Positions 49,763-58,481 of a DNA stretch of 64,000 bases are shown in pieces (the first letter of the stretch is position 1; each line of letters starts with the position of its first letter). The notes below the pieces were generated by a model. That model was given only the letters and a program-made list of their open reading frames with translations. It had not been told where the DNA came from and did no database searches. The position numbers and the translations under genes were made by a program. The DNA is from Mesorhizobium sp. YM1C-6-2 (GTDB lineage: Bacteria > Pseudomonadota > Alphaproteobacteria > Rhizobiales > Rhizobiaceae): positions 150,528-214,527 of the forward strand of contig NZ_RCIZ01000009.1 in the NCBI RefSeq assembly GCF_003666685.1, given 5' to 3'.

Positions 49763-50650
49763 TCACTTTGAAAGACGGCGAATGTAAATCATTGGCCGAA
49801 CCACGGTGCCCTCGGCGTTTCCCGGCACGAAAAACGCTCGAGACTTAGAACCATGCGCCTGGTTTAGAGTAGCCGGCACAAGTTCGAAGTTAGCATTCGC
49901 GACGGCGTCACGATTGCGCCGCCAATTGATGAGGTTGATGATAAAAACTGCCTCTGGGACGTCTTCGAAGTTGCGCCGTGCCGGGGTTCCCCAGAACCGA
50001 TCATCCTGCACAGCCACTTTGAATACACGTGCAACATCCGCAATCAGGACGTTTTCGCTATCTCCAAGATGTCGAGCGATGCTCCAGGCGAGAGAAAGTC
50101 TCTCGACAAACCGTTCAACGGGCATCGTCCACTTTTCGACTATCCGCTCGGAGGCGGCATAGGCCTTTACCACGTACTCGATGTCGGCCGGTATCTTTGG
50201 GATCATCGGGTAATGGGGGGTCATCGACCAGGACCAGCTTTGGCCGCTCTTGTCCGGAACGAGTACGAAATCACCCGCATAAAAGTGGTTATCCTTGTTT
50301 CCGGTGCTCACTCCCTCAAGTTCGCGCAGTACCTGAAGCGCGAAGCGCCGGCGATTCTCTGGGTGCCGCATGTGTTCCGCATGGGCATCAACAGCTTTTC
50401 GAGCCGCCTCTATTTCCCTTTGAACGCCCGGTTCCCTGGATGCGTCTTCTGGTAACGAGAGCGCCAGAAGCTCCTGCTGCCGCTCGATCGCGGCGGGAGG
50501 CATGTCCAGTCCCTCTGCGCGGGTCTTGCCTTGCCCTAGTATTCGTGGAAGACGCGCTGCAAGTATTCCCTTCGCATTGGAAAGGAGGCCACTCCGATCG
50601 AGGTATTTCTCCAGCTCAGGAAACAACTGCGCGTTCGCGGTATCTGACAT
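49763..50650 (-). CDS. Unknown protein of the five-gene operon
   Basis: A 295-aa protein with no domain I recognise. Residues 1-110 look helical and charged (PGVQREIEAARKAVDAHAEHMRHPENRRRF in pieces). The rest is mixed, with aromatic-rich GQSWSWSMTPHYPMIPKIPADIEYVV and a C-terminal FFVPGNAEGTVVRPMIYIRRL. No transmembrane segment, signal peptide, metal-binding cluster or nuclease motif is visible. It lies between the HelD-like helicase and the ATPases with gaps of 14 and 12 bases. In the place where Shango-type systems have a TerB-domain protein this gene is different, so it could be the system-specific sensor or adaptor; that is inference. Confidence 0.8.
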   Translation of the reverse strand: MSDTANAQLFPELEKYLDRSGLLSNAKGILAARLPRILGQGKTRAEGLDMPPAAIERQQELLALSLPEDASREPGVQREIEAARKAVDAHAEHMRHPENRRRFALQVLRELEGVSTGNKDNHFYAGDFVLVPDKSGQSWSWSMTPHYPMIPKIPADIEYVVKAYAASERIVEKWTMPVERFVERLSLAWSIARHLGDSENVLIADVARVFKVAVQDDRFWGTPARRNFEDVPEAVFIINLINWRRNRDAVANANFELVPATLNQAHGSKSRAFFVPGNAEGTVVRPMIYIRRLSK

Positions 50651-50664
50651 ATGCCTTCTTTCGA

Positions 50665-52956
50665 TCAGGACTGGGTCACATCGAAAAGTGACTTATCCAG
50701 TTTGCGGAGCAGCGGTGGGTATTCGCTGCAAATCAGAGCCAAGCGTCGTGCGGGACGAGACAGCGCGACGTACGCTCGATTCAGTGTGAAATTCAGCGCA
50801 GCGCTCTCCACGCCTTCGAGTCCCAAGACGATGCAAGCGTCGAACTCGAGTCCTTTGATGCGCTCGACAGAAGTAGTGAGCAGACCTTCACCTGAAGCAG
50901 CCCACAAAGGCGCGAGCGGAACGTTGATCGCCTCAAGCTCCTGGCGCAGTGTGTTCAGTGCCTGCTGATCCTCGTTGATCTGCAAGAGTGCGATGGTGGA
51001 AACTATATGCGAGCGCCGCAACACCGAGACGAGCTGCTTAATTCGCAAAGCATGGTCTTGCGGTGGTGCAATGATGACCTGCGGCTTCTTGTCTTCAAGG
51101 TCAGAATTCACGTCAAAGGTCGGGCGCTCCCGGAATGAGACCTCGTAGAACCCTTGGAGGAATTTGCCGATCTGCTTGCTCTGTCTCATGTTGCGCGCGA
51201 ACGGGTAAATCTGCTCAGCACCTCTACCGCGCAAGGATCGGCCGATATGGAAGGCTTCTGCATTTCGCATGCCGTGGACTGGACTGACGATCTGCCTGAA
51301 ATCTGCGGAGACGGTCAGGGCACCATCAGGGTCAACCAATGATCCCAACAGAGACGCCTCGGCAACGGAAAGGTCCTGAGCTTCATCGATCGCAATATGG
51401 GTCCAGCGCATGCCTTCTGTTTTGGCGGGTGCCAACGAAGAGGGCATTTCCCGGAACCTGTCCTGTGGATCTGTTGACGTGGGAAGGGCGAAGCGCAGGA
51501 GCCATGCGAGCCATGGAACGTCCTCTGGTCCGTAGCCGCGGTCACTCCACTCCTTCCTAGCGTCCTCGATGATCTTGGCCTCAGTCACACGACCGCCGGT
51601 GCCGCGCCTTATCCGGTGCGCTGCCTCGGACTCTCTCGCGCCGAAGTAATTGGCGAGGACAGTCAGCGGGTCGTACGCCCAGTAGAGCCACTGCTGAAAC
51701 GCCTCATCGAACTCACGACGTGCAACAGCGTTCATTTTGCTGCGTGTCTGGGTGTAGGCGCGCTCCACTTTCGTGAACAGGGCATCCATCGACAAGTTGG
51801 ATGAGGCAGGATCCTGTCCAATCTTGGCATCCAACGCTGACCGCACCAGGGCTGATGCGAACTTGGGAGCGCCGGCCTCGACGTATTCAGCTCTCACAGC
51901 CCAGTCCGCTTGTGGTGCCTTTTGCAAACGATCTGCAATCTGACTTTCGTAATGCTCCCAGAGGCGAAGTAAGTCGTGGTGATCAGACAGACCGAGCACC
52001 GCGGTTCGAGCGGCTAATTCAAGTCTTTCTAGCTTACGTTGGCGCGGCCTTGCGTTGTGCTTGTACAGCCAGGTTTGCTCTAGATAACCGCTCAGGAAAT
52101 CACCAACGCCTTCCACCACGAAAGACGGAATGGCGAGTTGATTGACCAGAAGGTCTCTTGCCTGCCCGGCCAAGTTCTCATTCGCGAGAAACACGCGCGT
52201 CGCATTCGGCGTGTACGGCACCATGCGACCTCCAGGATCGCGCTGATCCTGTTGGTCAAACAAGAAGCGAATGCGCTGGAATGCCACTGTCGTCTTGCCG
52301 GATCCCGGCGCGCCCGTGACAACCATCAAGCCTGACATTCGGGAAACAAAAGCCTGCACCTGATCCTTCGTCATGTGCAGTTTGACGGCCTTCAATCCGG
52401 TCTTCTGCTGTGCCGCCGGCCGGGGTCTGACCGCGCCGCCGGGTTGATAAACTGCAGAAATTGCCGGGATGGCGGAGTCGAAGCGCGCCTTTGCTACTGG
52501 CTCAACACTGCGCAGCTTCAGACCGCTCGCTCGCACATCCCGGCAGTCACCAATGTCGGTGGAGAGAGCAATTTGAATGCCGGGATGGGTCCATGCAAGC
52601 ACGGCAACGTTCGAGGAGCCGTTGCGAAACACTTCATTGGCTGAAGAGTCCACATTTGCGTACCAAAGTTGCTCCTTCTCTACGAGCTTGCCACCGTCCC
52701 CAATCACCTCAGTATAAACTTCGACCATCACCTGGAATGGATCGGCTATGATTGCCTCCAGTGCAGCGAACCGCTTCTCTGCATGAGCGATACGAGCAAG
52801 ATCGTGATCACTGGGCCCGTGTAGACCCTGATCTGAGAGCACAGGCGCGCGAAATCTAGAGAGTTCTTCCTGCGCCCCGAGTACAGCCGCCTCCGCGTTC
52901 CCCAAATCGCGGAAGAGCCGCTTGCTCAGATCGTCGTTCGCTAACGGCGCATTCAT
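50665..52956 (-). CDS. HelD/UvrD-like SF1 helicase
   Basis: A 763-aa superfamily 1 helicase and first gene of the operon. ATG at 52956 has the strong ribosome site AGGGGGAT. The N-terminal 130 residues are helical and charged, as in HelD-type proteins. Motif Ia/I region VVTGAPGSGKTTVAFQRI holds the P-loop (about residue 215); motif II is WTHIAIDEAQDLS, motif III ALTVSADFRQIV, motif IV QIYPFARNMRQS and motif VI YVALSRPARRLALI. The GxTxxG-like motif V reads VERIKGLEFDACIVLGLEG. It may translocate on DNA or displace RNA polymerase, as HelD does. Confidence 0.88.
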   Translation of the reverse strand: MNAPLANDDLSKRLFRDLGNAEAAVLGAQEELSRFRAPVLSDQGLHGPSDHDLARIAHAEKRFAALEAIIADPFQVMVEVYTEVIGDGGKLVEKEQLWYANVDSSANEVFRNGSSNVAVLAWTHPGIQIALSTDIGDCRDVRASGLKLRSVEPVAKARFDSAIPAISAVYQPGGAVRPRPAAQQKTGLKAVKLHMTKDQVQAFVSRMSGLMVVTGAPGSGKTTVAFQRIRFLFDQQDQRDPGGRMVPYTPNATRVFLANENLAGQARDLLVNQLAIPSFVVEGVGDFLSGYLEQTWLYKHNARPRQRKLERLELAARTAVLGLSDHHDLLRLWEHYESQIADRLQKAPQADWAVRAEYVEAGAPKFASALVRSALDAKIGQDPASSNLSMDALFTKVERAYTQTRSKMNAVARREFDEAFQQWLYWAYDPLTVLANYFGARESEAAHRIRRGTGGRVTEAKIIEDARKEWSDRGYGPEDVPWLAWLLRFALPTSTDPQDRFREMPSSLAPAKTEGMRWTHIAIDEAQDLSVAEASLLGSLVDPDGALTVSADFRQIVSPVHGMRNAEAFHIGRSLRGRGAEQIYPFARNMRQSKQIGKFLQGFYEVSFRERPTFDVNSDLEDKKPQVIIAPPQDHALRIKQLVSVLRRSHIVSTIALLQINEDQQALNTLRQELEAINVPLAPLWAASGEGLLTTSVERIKGLEFDACIVLGLEGVESAALNFTLNRAYVALSRPARRLALICSEYPPLLRKLDKSLFDVTQS

Positions 52957-53110
52957 GACTATCCCCCTGCTACTCTGTCGAGAGTACGTTGGCGTCATAT
53001 CGATTGACAAGCCGGCCTGAAGGCGAATATTCAAGCTCCTAGCGCGCGCGCGCGAGGGTATAGCTTTCCTGATACGGCGCGCGTTCAGTCGGAAGAGACT
53101 GCGAAGTCAG
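52957..53110. promoter_or_regulatory. Promoter region of the five-gene operon with palindrome
   Basis: The 16-bp perfect palindrome TACTCT-GTCG-AGAGTA (52971-52986) lies 14 bases before the first start codon, next to the ribosome site, in the place of a repressor site. Further upstream is the alternating run GCGCGCGCGCG (about 53041-53052). No -35/-10 pair is convincing. Confidence 0.45.
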
Positions 53111-53347
53111 TTATCGTTGATCGCGGCACGGCGGCTGCAGACAAGTCCGCATGAGCCACAACACTCCGGCACGCTTGGCTCCACAGCTAGCGTGCCAAAA
53201 AAGCGACTTGATCGTATGGCCGCCGCCATAGATGGAGAGCCGGGGACCGGCGAAGCCAAGCAGATGATCCCATGGGATCGGCGCGATCGACGCTTCGGGG
53301 GTGGCGTTCACAACCGGCAGGATGACGCCTGCCGAATTTGCCGACAC
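53111..53347 (-). CDS. Possible short protein or fragment
   Basis: A 78-aa frame beginning SANSAGVILPVVNA with IAPIPWDHLLGFAGPRLSIYGG looks protein-like. The frame stays open about 60 residues further upstream through sequence shared with the next gene's end (GLAKLVIERSGRS), so a larger ancestral gene may have existed. No ribosome site is seen at the GTG. No family is recognised; treat it as a fragment. Confidence 0.3.
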   Translation of the reverse strand: MSANSAGVILPVVNATPEASIAPIPWDHLLGFAGPRLSIYGGGHTIKSLFWHASCGAKRAGVLWLMRTCLQPPCRDQR

Positions 53348-53402
53348 CTTAAACTCGCGACGGGATCTGCCGCTCCGCTCAATGACCAGCTTCGCCAGGC
53401 CG

Positions 53403-53660
53403 CTAGTTGCGAACGATGCGTAGGCTCTTGGGTGAAACCAGCGAGGCTCGCTTCCCCGGACTCACCATTCGCAGCGAAAATCCTTTGGATACGAGGTCTG
53501 CTGCCTCATCGAGCGTCTTCACGAAGATTGCGTTCTTCGCGTGGTGCTTTTCAGCGAATTTCGGATCGCCGAGGCAATACCCTTTCGCGCTCCATTCCGG
53601 TTCTTCAATAATTCCGTCCCTTGGAGCAGCACGTTCGATCGTAATCACTCGTCCCGCCAT
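53403..53660 (-). CDS. Small hypothetical protein
   Basis: An 85-aa basic protein starting AGRVITIERAAPRDGIIEEPEW and containing GDPKFAEKHHAKNAIFVKTLDEAADLVSKGFSLRMV. The ATG has a near-ideal ribosome site GGAGGA eight bases upstream. It is transcribed in the same direction as the five-gene operon but starts about 450 bases before it with a gap, so cotranscription is unclear. Nothing similar is known to me. Confidence 0.6.
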   Translation of the reverse strand: MAGRVITIERAAPRDGIIEEPEWSAKGYCLGDPKFAEKHHAKNAIFVKTLDEAADLVSKGFSLRMVSPGKRASLVSPKSLRIVRN

Positions 53661-54154
53661 TATAGTATCCTCCGCAACCGCGATCACACCGCAGGGAATC
53701 GTCTCGGCGACCGCCGGCCGATCATAGTTTCTGACGGTGCCAAGTTGTGGCACAGAGGTCAAAAGTCTCTCTCCAGTGCTCAGGATCTGCTTCGGCTTGC
53801 CCAGTAGGCAGCCCTCGCAGCTTGGCGGCGTCAGCCTTGAGGACATCTGCGCCGAGTCCAGGGTCTCGCACCGCACAACGGATAACCGAGGCGCTGGACG
53901 CCGCCTTGCCAACGTCATGACCATGGATACCGTCGATCGCCGACAACACTGACGACTGGGTGCCCCCGCCACAGCGACTTCAGCCTCTACAGGGGAACTA
54001 TCATCGATGCCTTGCCGTGATCGGATCTTCAGAGAGGGAGTGTGACATTCGTTTACTCGCTCTCCGGCACAGTGTCGTAGACGCAGAATGAAAGTTGCCG
54101 TCCGTAGCTGCCGAAGCGCAGTTTGATACATTGGCAAGCGGAAAGCCCGGTTCA
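53661..54154. other. Divergent intergenic region, no gene recognised
   Basis: About 490 bases separate the 85-aa gene and the plus-strand helicase. Frames on both strands are open in part, but none has protein-like composition or a supported start. It should contain the promoters of both neighbours. Confidence 0.5.
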
Positions 54155-57103
54155 TTGTTTCGACTACAACAACGCCCATTGTTCAAATTTCTGACTGATC
54201 CCCTCGGCAGGTCCGCCCGCGCCATGGAGTTGGATGGGGATTACATCCGGATAACGCGCCGCGGCCTGGTCTCGTCCATGTCGTTGCAGTCGCTGGCAAG
54301 CGCGCCTTCCCTTAGAAAGGGGATGCTCGGGACCGCACTGACCCTCAGTTCAGGCCAGTTTGACGATGTCACGCTGAAGGGCGCGGGCCACCAAGATGCG
54401 CATGAATTCTCGGAACGGATCAAGGAAGCGTGGACTCGCTTCAATCTCGCGGCCCTTAAGAAAGAAGCGGCGCAACTGGACAGGATTCTCGCTGAAGTGA
54501 AGTCGCTGGTGGCGCCGTCTCGATATCCTGCGGTCTGTCAGATCGCGCCCTTGCTCGAAAAAGCCCGTGCTCTAGATGCTTCACTCCTGTCGAAGCTGAA
54601 TGCCGAAGCCATCGGTCGCGAGATCGTCGCACACATTGCGCCTGTCCGGAAGTTTGCATGCGATCCGCGCACATTGCGGGCAAACGGCATAGCGGCCTTC
54701 GTCGCCGCCGAACTGGATCGCTGGAAGGATTTCTTCGACACCATTGAGAGCAAGCCGCTGACGCCGGAACAACGCCTTTCGGTCGTGGTCGATGAGGACG
54801 CGACGCTCGTTCTAGCCGGGGCGGGATCGGGAAAGACCAGCGTGATCACCGCCAAGGCCGCCTATCTGGTCAAGGCGGGCATACGGTCGCCGGAAGAAAT
54901 CCTGCTTCTCGCCTTTGCGAAGAATGCGGCGGAAGAGATGTCGGAACGTGTCGAGGCCCGATCCGGCGTGCCCATTGTCGCGCGGACCTTCCACGCGATT
55001 GCCTATGACATCATCGGCATCGTCGAAGGGTCAAAGCCCGCGCTGGCCGACCACGCCACCGATGACATGGCCTTCACCAATCTGATCAAACAGATCCTAA
55101 AAGACCTAGTCCTCCGGCGTTCTGATGTGTCGGAGGCGATCATCCGGTGGTTCGCGCATTTCCTGGTTGAGCCGAAGAGCGAATGGGACTTTCAGACCAA
55201 GCACGACTTTTACACCCACATGGAAGCGCAAGACCTGCGCACCCTGCAGGGCGAAAAGGTCAAAAGTTACGAAGAGCTGCAGATCGCCAACTGGCTGTAT
55301 GAAAACGGCGTCGAATATGAATACGAGCCCGTCTACGAACACAAGATCGCAGAAACTGGCAGGCGCGATTACCAGCCGGATTTCCGCCTGACCGAAAGCG
55401 GCATCTACATCGAGCATTTTGGGGTGCGCCGTCAGAAGATGGCCGATGGCAGTGAACAGCTAGTCACGGCGCCCTTCATCGACCGCCACGAATATCTGGC
55501 TGGCATGGAATGGAAGCGGCAGGTCCATGCCGAGCATGAAACCACCCTGATCGAAACCTACAGCTATGAGCGGCAGGAGGGGCGCCTGCTGACCGGCCTT
55601 GCTGAAAAGCTAGCGCCGCATGTCGCCCTGAAACCGCGCCCAGCTGACACGATCTACGACAGGATCGTTGAGTTGAAGCAGGTCGATGACTTCTCGAAGC
55701 TGCTCGGAACCTTCCTGCGCAAGTTCAAGAGCGGCAGTTACAGCCTGCAGGACTGCGAGATCAAGTCCGACCAGATGAAGCTAGGCAAGCGCGCCCGCGC
55801 GTTCCTCGACGTCTTCGCGCCGGTCTTCGAGGAATACCAGAAGCGCCTGGAAGGCCGGATCGACTTCGAGGACATGATCCTGCGCGCCGCGGGCTATACC
55901 GAGACGGGACGTTACATCAGTCCGTTCCGCCACATCTTGGTCGATGAATTCCAGGACATCTCCCAAAGCCGAGCGCGGTTGGTCAAGGCGCTCAAGGCTC
56001 AGCATCCGGATGTGCGCGTCTTTGCCGTTGGTGACGACTGGCAGTCGATCTTTCGCTTCGCCGGGTCCGACATCCATCTGATGCGTCATTTCGGCCGGGA
56101 GTTTGGGGGCAGCTTCAATGGTGAGGCTGGCGTGCACCGGACCGTCGATCTCGGCCGCACCTTCCGATCGGTTGACCAGATCGCCTTTGCGGCCCGAACC
56201 TTCGTTCTGCGGAACCCGGCCCAGATCCAGAAGCAGATCGTCCCGGCGGGGACCGCGACCGAACCCGCCATCAGGGTCGTGACCGTGTCCAAGGGCGAGG
56301 ATGAGGCGAAACTGTCCGAGGTTCTTGCCGGCTTGTCAGCCTCTGTGGCACCGGAGACGAAGCCTGCGACGGTGCTGCTTCTCGGCCGTTACCGCTTCGT
56401 CGAACCAGACCTGCAGGATCTGAGGCGGCGCTTTCCGCGGCTGAAGATAAGTTTCAAAACCATCCATGCATCCAAGGGTCTAGAGGCCGATCACGTCGTC
56501 TTGCTGAACGCCGACAGCGGGCGCACGGGGTTCCCGTCAGAGATCGTCGACGACCCCCTGCTGTCTCTAGTGTCGCCGGAGGAGGAGGCGTACCAGAACG
56601 CCGAAGAGCGGCGCGTCATGTATGTCGCGATGACCCGCACCCGACACACACTGACAATCCTTGCCTCGAACGCCCGGCCATCGTCCTTCGTCACCGAGCT
56701 GAAGAAGGATCCCGCCTACGGCATCGCCGCTCCACCTGGCGTAGAGTTGGAGGAACATGGCTGCGGCGAATGCGGTGGGCGGTTGCTGGGCGTCACAGGG
56801 AAGGATGGCCGCACTTGGTATCGCTGCGAGCATGTCCAGCATTGCGGAAACCTGCTGCCCGCCTGCCAATCCTGCGGAACCGCTCTGCCACGCCGCGCGG
56901 ATGGAACGGCCGAGGTTCGATGTGGGTGCGGTGTCAACTATCCGACGTGCCCGGAGTGCGAAGATGGCTGGTTGGTCGAACGCAGCGGCAGCTATGGAAA
57001 GTTCCTTGGCTGCGTCCGCTATCCGACCTGCTTGGGGAAGGCGAGAATATTGAGCCGTGGCAGGTCTGCAGTCTCGAAGCCGCGACGCCGGAACAGAGCG
57101 TGA
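54155..57103 (+). CDS. HelD/UvrD-like helicase with nuclease-like insert and zinc ribbons
   Basis: Superfamily 1 helicase of about 980 aa; the TTG at 54155 (LFRLQQRPLFKFLTDPLG) is chosen because relatives begin like this, but the frame is open from 54095. Motif I is LVLAGAGSGKTSVITAKAAYL, motif II HILVDEFQDISQSRA, motif III VFAVGDDWQSIFRFAGS, motif VI MYVAMTRTRHTLTIL. An insert (about residues 395-440) reads ANWLYENGVEYEYEPVY, then YQPDFRL and IYIEHFG. This is a PD-(D/E)xK-like pattern, also seen in other DNA helicase IV relatives. The C-terminus has several Cys4 zinc ribbons of the topoisomerase type (CGECGG, CQSCG, CPECEDG). Confidence 0.88.
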   Translation: MFRLQQRPLFKFLTDPLGRSARAMELDGDYIRITRRGLVSSMSLQSLASAPSLRKGMLGTALTLSSGQFDDVTLKGAGHQDAHEFSERIKEAWTRFNLAALKKEAAQLDRILAEVKSLVAPSRYPAVCQIAPLLEKARALDASLLSKLNAEAIGREIVAHIAPVRKFACDPRTLRANGIAAFVAAELDRWKDFFDTIESKPLTPEQRLSVVVDEDATLVLAGAGSGKTSVITAKAAYLVKAGIRSPEEILLLAFAKNAAEEMSERVEARSGVPIVARTFHAIAYDIIGIVEGSKPALADHATDDMAFTNLIKQILKDLVLRRSDVSEAIIRWFAHFLVEPKSEWDFQTKHDFYTHMEAQDLRTLQGEKVKSYEELQIANWLYENGVEYEYEPVYEHKIAETGRRDYQPDFRLTESGIYIEHFGVRRQKMADGSEQLVTAPFIDRHEYLAGMEWKRQVHAEHETTLIETYSYERQEGRLLTGLAEKLAPHVALKPRPADTIYDRIVELKQVDDFSKLLGTFLRKFKSGSYSLQDCEIKSDQMKLGKRARAFLDVFAPVFEEYQKRLEGRIDFEDMILRAAGYTETGRYISPFRHILVDEFQDISQSRARLVKALKAQHPDVRVFAVGDDWQSIFRFAGSDIHLMRHFGREFGGSFNGEAGVHRTVDLGRTFRSVDQIAFAARTFVLRNPAQIQKQIVPAGTATEPAIRVVTVSKGEDEAKLSEVLAGLSASVAPETKPATVLLLGRYRFVEPDLQDLRRRFPRLKISFKTIHASKGLEADHVVLLNADSGRTGFPSEIVDDPLLSLVSPEEEAYQNAEERRVMYVAMTRTRHTLTILASNARPSSFVTELKKDPAYGIAAPPGVELEEHGCGECGGRLLGVTGKDGRTWYRCEHVQHCGNLLPACQSCGTALPRRADGTAEVRCGCGVNYPTCPECEDGWLVERSGSYGKFLGCVRYPTCLGKARILSRGRSAVSKPRRRNRA

Positions 57104-57509
57104 CGTGGGTGCAGTCGCGGATATCGCCAGGCACGGCCGGCATGATAGCGCCTGCCACTATCTACCTGCAACGAAGCCCTGCCGCTCAGCCGAAGCCGAG
57201 GAACTCGCCTTTCCCGCCGCCACCACGCAGGCGGCCGGATCGTGGTCCCATGGTATTGTCGAAGGCTGCTCGGTCAAAGTGTTTCGACTGGGTAGCGCCG
57301 CCGACCGCGGGGGTTTGCTCAGGCTGCGATAATGCTGCGCTGGTCAGCGGCTTGGCCAGCCCCCGCAGCGCGGTTGGGATGGTGCCGCGAGGGGGGCATA
57401 CTCTGAAGACTTAGCCGCTTGCCAAAGTTGAGACAACCGCCTGTAGCGCGCTTGCAAAATGTATGCCGCGCTGACAGAGAATTGCCGCGTGAAATAGAGG
57501 GGCGGAAAG
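57104..57509 (+). ncRNA. Candidate retron RNA region (msr-msd) upstream of the RT
   Basis: The 406 bases before the reverse transcriptase carry no gene and are rich in inverted repeats. GCTGCGCTGG...CCAGcccCGCAGC folds at 57334-57369. AGCGCG (57445-57450) pairs with CGCGCT (57467-57472). CAGCGCGG (57366-57373) pairs with CCGCGCTG (57466-57473), which would bracket about 108 bases as an a1/a2 stem does in retrons. These foldings compete with each other and no msr branching G can be fixed, so the call rests mainly on position. Confidence 0.4.
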
Positions 57510-58481
57510 TTGAGCAGCGAGCAGAGCGTCTTATCAAGTGTACTTGGTCTCGATTCAACCGCGATTAAGCCTGTCATGGGGTGGTATGGTCCCATGTTTT
57601 ACCACTCATTTGATGTCAAGCCGAAAAGAAGGGGCCGAAAGGCCCGCCAAATTTTAGCGCCGATTGACGAACTAAAAACAATTCAGAGGGCAATTCTAGA
57701 AAAATTGCTATCCCACGTTTCGCCTCATCCCGCAGCGACGGCATTCTTTGCGGGCCGCTCGATCGTTTCGAATGCCCGTCAACATCATGGCTGTCGGTAT
57801 CTGTACAAGACTGACATCAGCGACTTCTTCCCATCAGTAACGACCGGAATGGTTCGGGTCGTGCTGGAACGTCATTTTCCGCATCTATCGCAATCCGCGA
57901 TCGATGAAATCATCCGATTGACTACGCACGAGGGAACTCTGCCACAAGGCGCGCCTACCAGTCCGCATTTGGCCAATCTCGCGCTCTATGACTTCGACGA
58001 CAGCCTTTCCCGACTGTGCAATGAAATCGGAGCTCGCTATACGCGCTATGCAGATGACGTCACTGTTTCGGCTCAGGACGAATACGCGTTGTCCATAGCG
58101 GCGGGTGCGATCCGTTCAGGTTTCGCCGAGCTGGGGCTTGCACAACATCCTGCGAAGACACGTTGCTTTGGACCAAATTGTCGTAAGATCGTTACGGGTC
58201 TTGATGTTTCCGGCGAGGTTATCCGCCCACCTCGCAGCTTTCGAAAAAAAGCGGCAGCGCTGGTGAGGATGAGCGAAACCTATCCAAAGCGCATGGAACG
58301 GCATTCGCCACGTGTCATGGGTTATTTGGCGCATTGGCAAGGGACCACGCCCGACGATCCAGAATTGTACAACTTGAAGCACCGTATGAGGCAACTACAG
58401 CGACGCGAAGCTATAGCAGATCATACGGTCAACGCCGTTTCCTCGTGGGCCATCGAAGACGACCTCAAAATATCGTTCTAA
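57510..58481 (+). CDS. Retron-type reverse transcriptase
   Basis: A 323-aa reverse transcriptase of normal retron size. RT1 is GRKARQILAPIDELKTIQRAIL. RT2 is FFAGRSIVSNARQHHG followed by YLYKTDISDFFPSV, including the retron hallmark NAxxH as NARQH. RT4 is LPQGAPTSPHLANL, RT5 is YTRYADDVTVS with the catalytic YADD, and the retron VTG motif appears as KIVTGLDVSG in the thumb region. The product would copy a noncoding RNA into msDNA and, with an effector, sense phage. The TTG start follows GAGGGGCGG; no maturase or endonuclease domain is attached. No known retron effector follows downstream. Confidence 0.88.
   Translation: MSSEQSVLSSVLGLDSTAIKPVMGWYGPMFYHSFDVKPKRRGRKARQILAPIDELKTIQRAILEKLLSHVSPHPAATAFFAGRSIVSNARQHHGCRYLYKTDISDFFPSVTTGMVRVVLERHFPHLSQSAIDEIIRLTTHEGTLPQGAPTSPHLANLALYDFDDSLSRLCNEIGARYTRYADDVTVSAQDEYALSIAAGAIRSGFAELGLAQHPAKTRCFGPNCRKIVTGLDVSGEVIRPPRSFRKKAAALVRMSETYPKRMERHSPRVMGYLAHWQGTTPDDPELYNLKHRMRQLQRREAIADHTVNAVSSWAIEDDLKISF

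Noticed and set aside
44978..50650. A complete BREX system
   Set aside because: Only DUF2791-like ATPases and an Lhr-like helicase are shared with BREX. No PglZ-type alkaline phosphatase, methyltransferase, BrxL protease or BrxC/PglY large ATPase is present in the window.
44978..50650. A canonical Shango system
   Set aside because: The ATPase and helicase fit, but no TerB-domain protein is present and there are two ATPases and extra genes. The resemblance is kept as a comparison only.
57366..57473. A definite msr-msd RNA with these ends
   Set aside because: The eight-base pairing competes with other hairpins, and no branching guanosine or msd stem can be fixed by eye, so only a candidate region is reported.
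57319..57595. Short antisense frames covering the leader and start of the RT gene
   Set aside because: They overlap the reverse transcriptase start, have no ribosome site, and do not look like protein.
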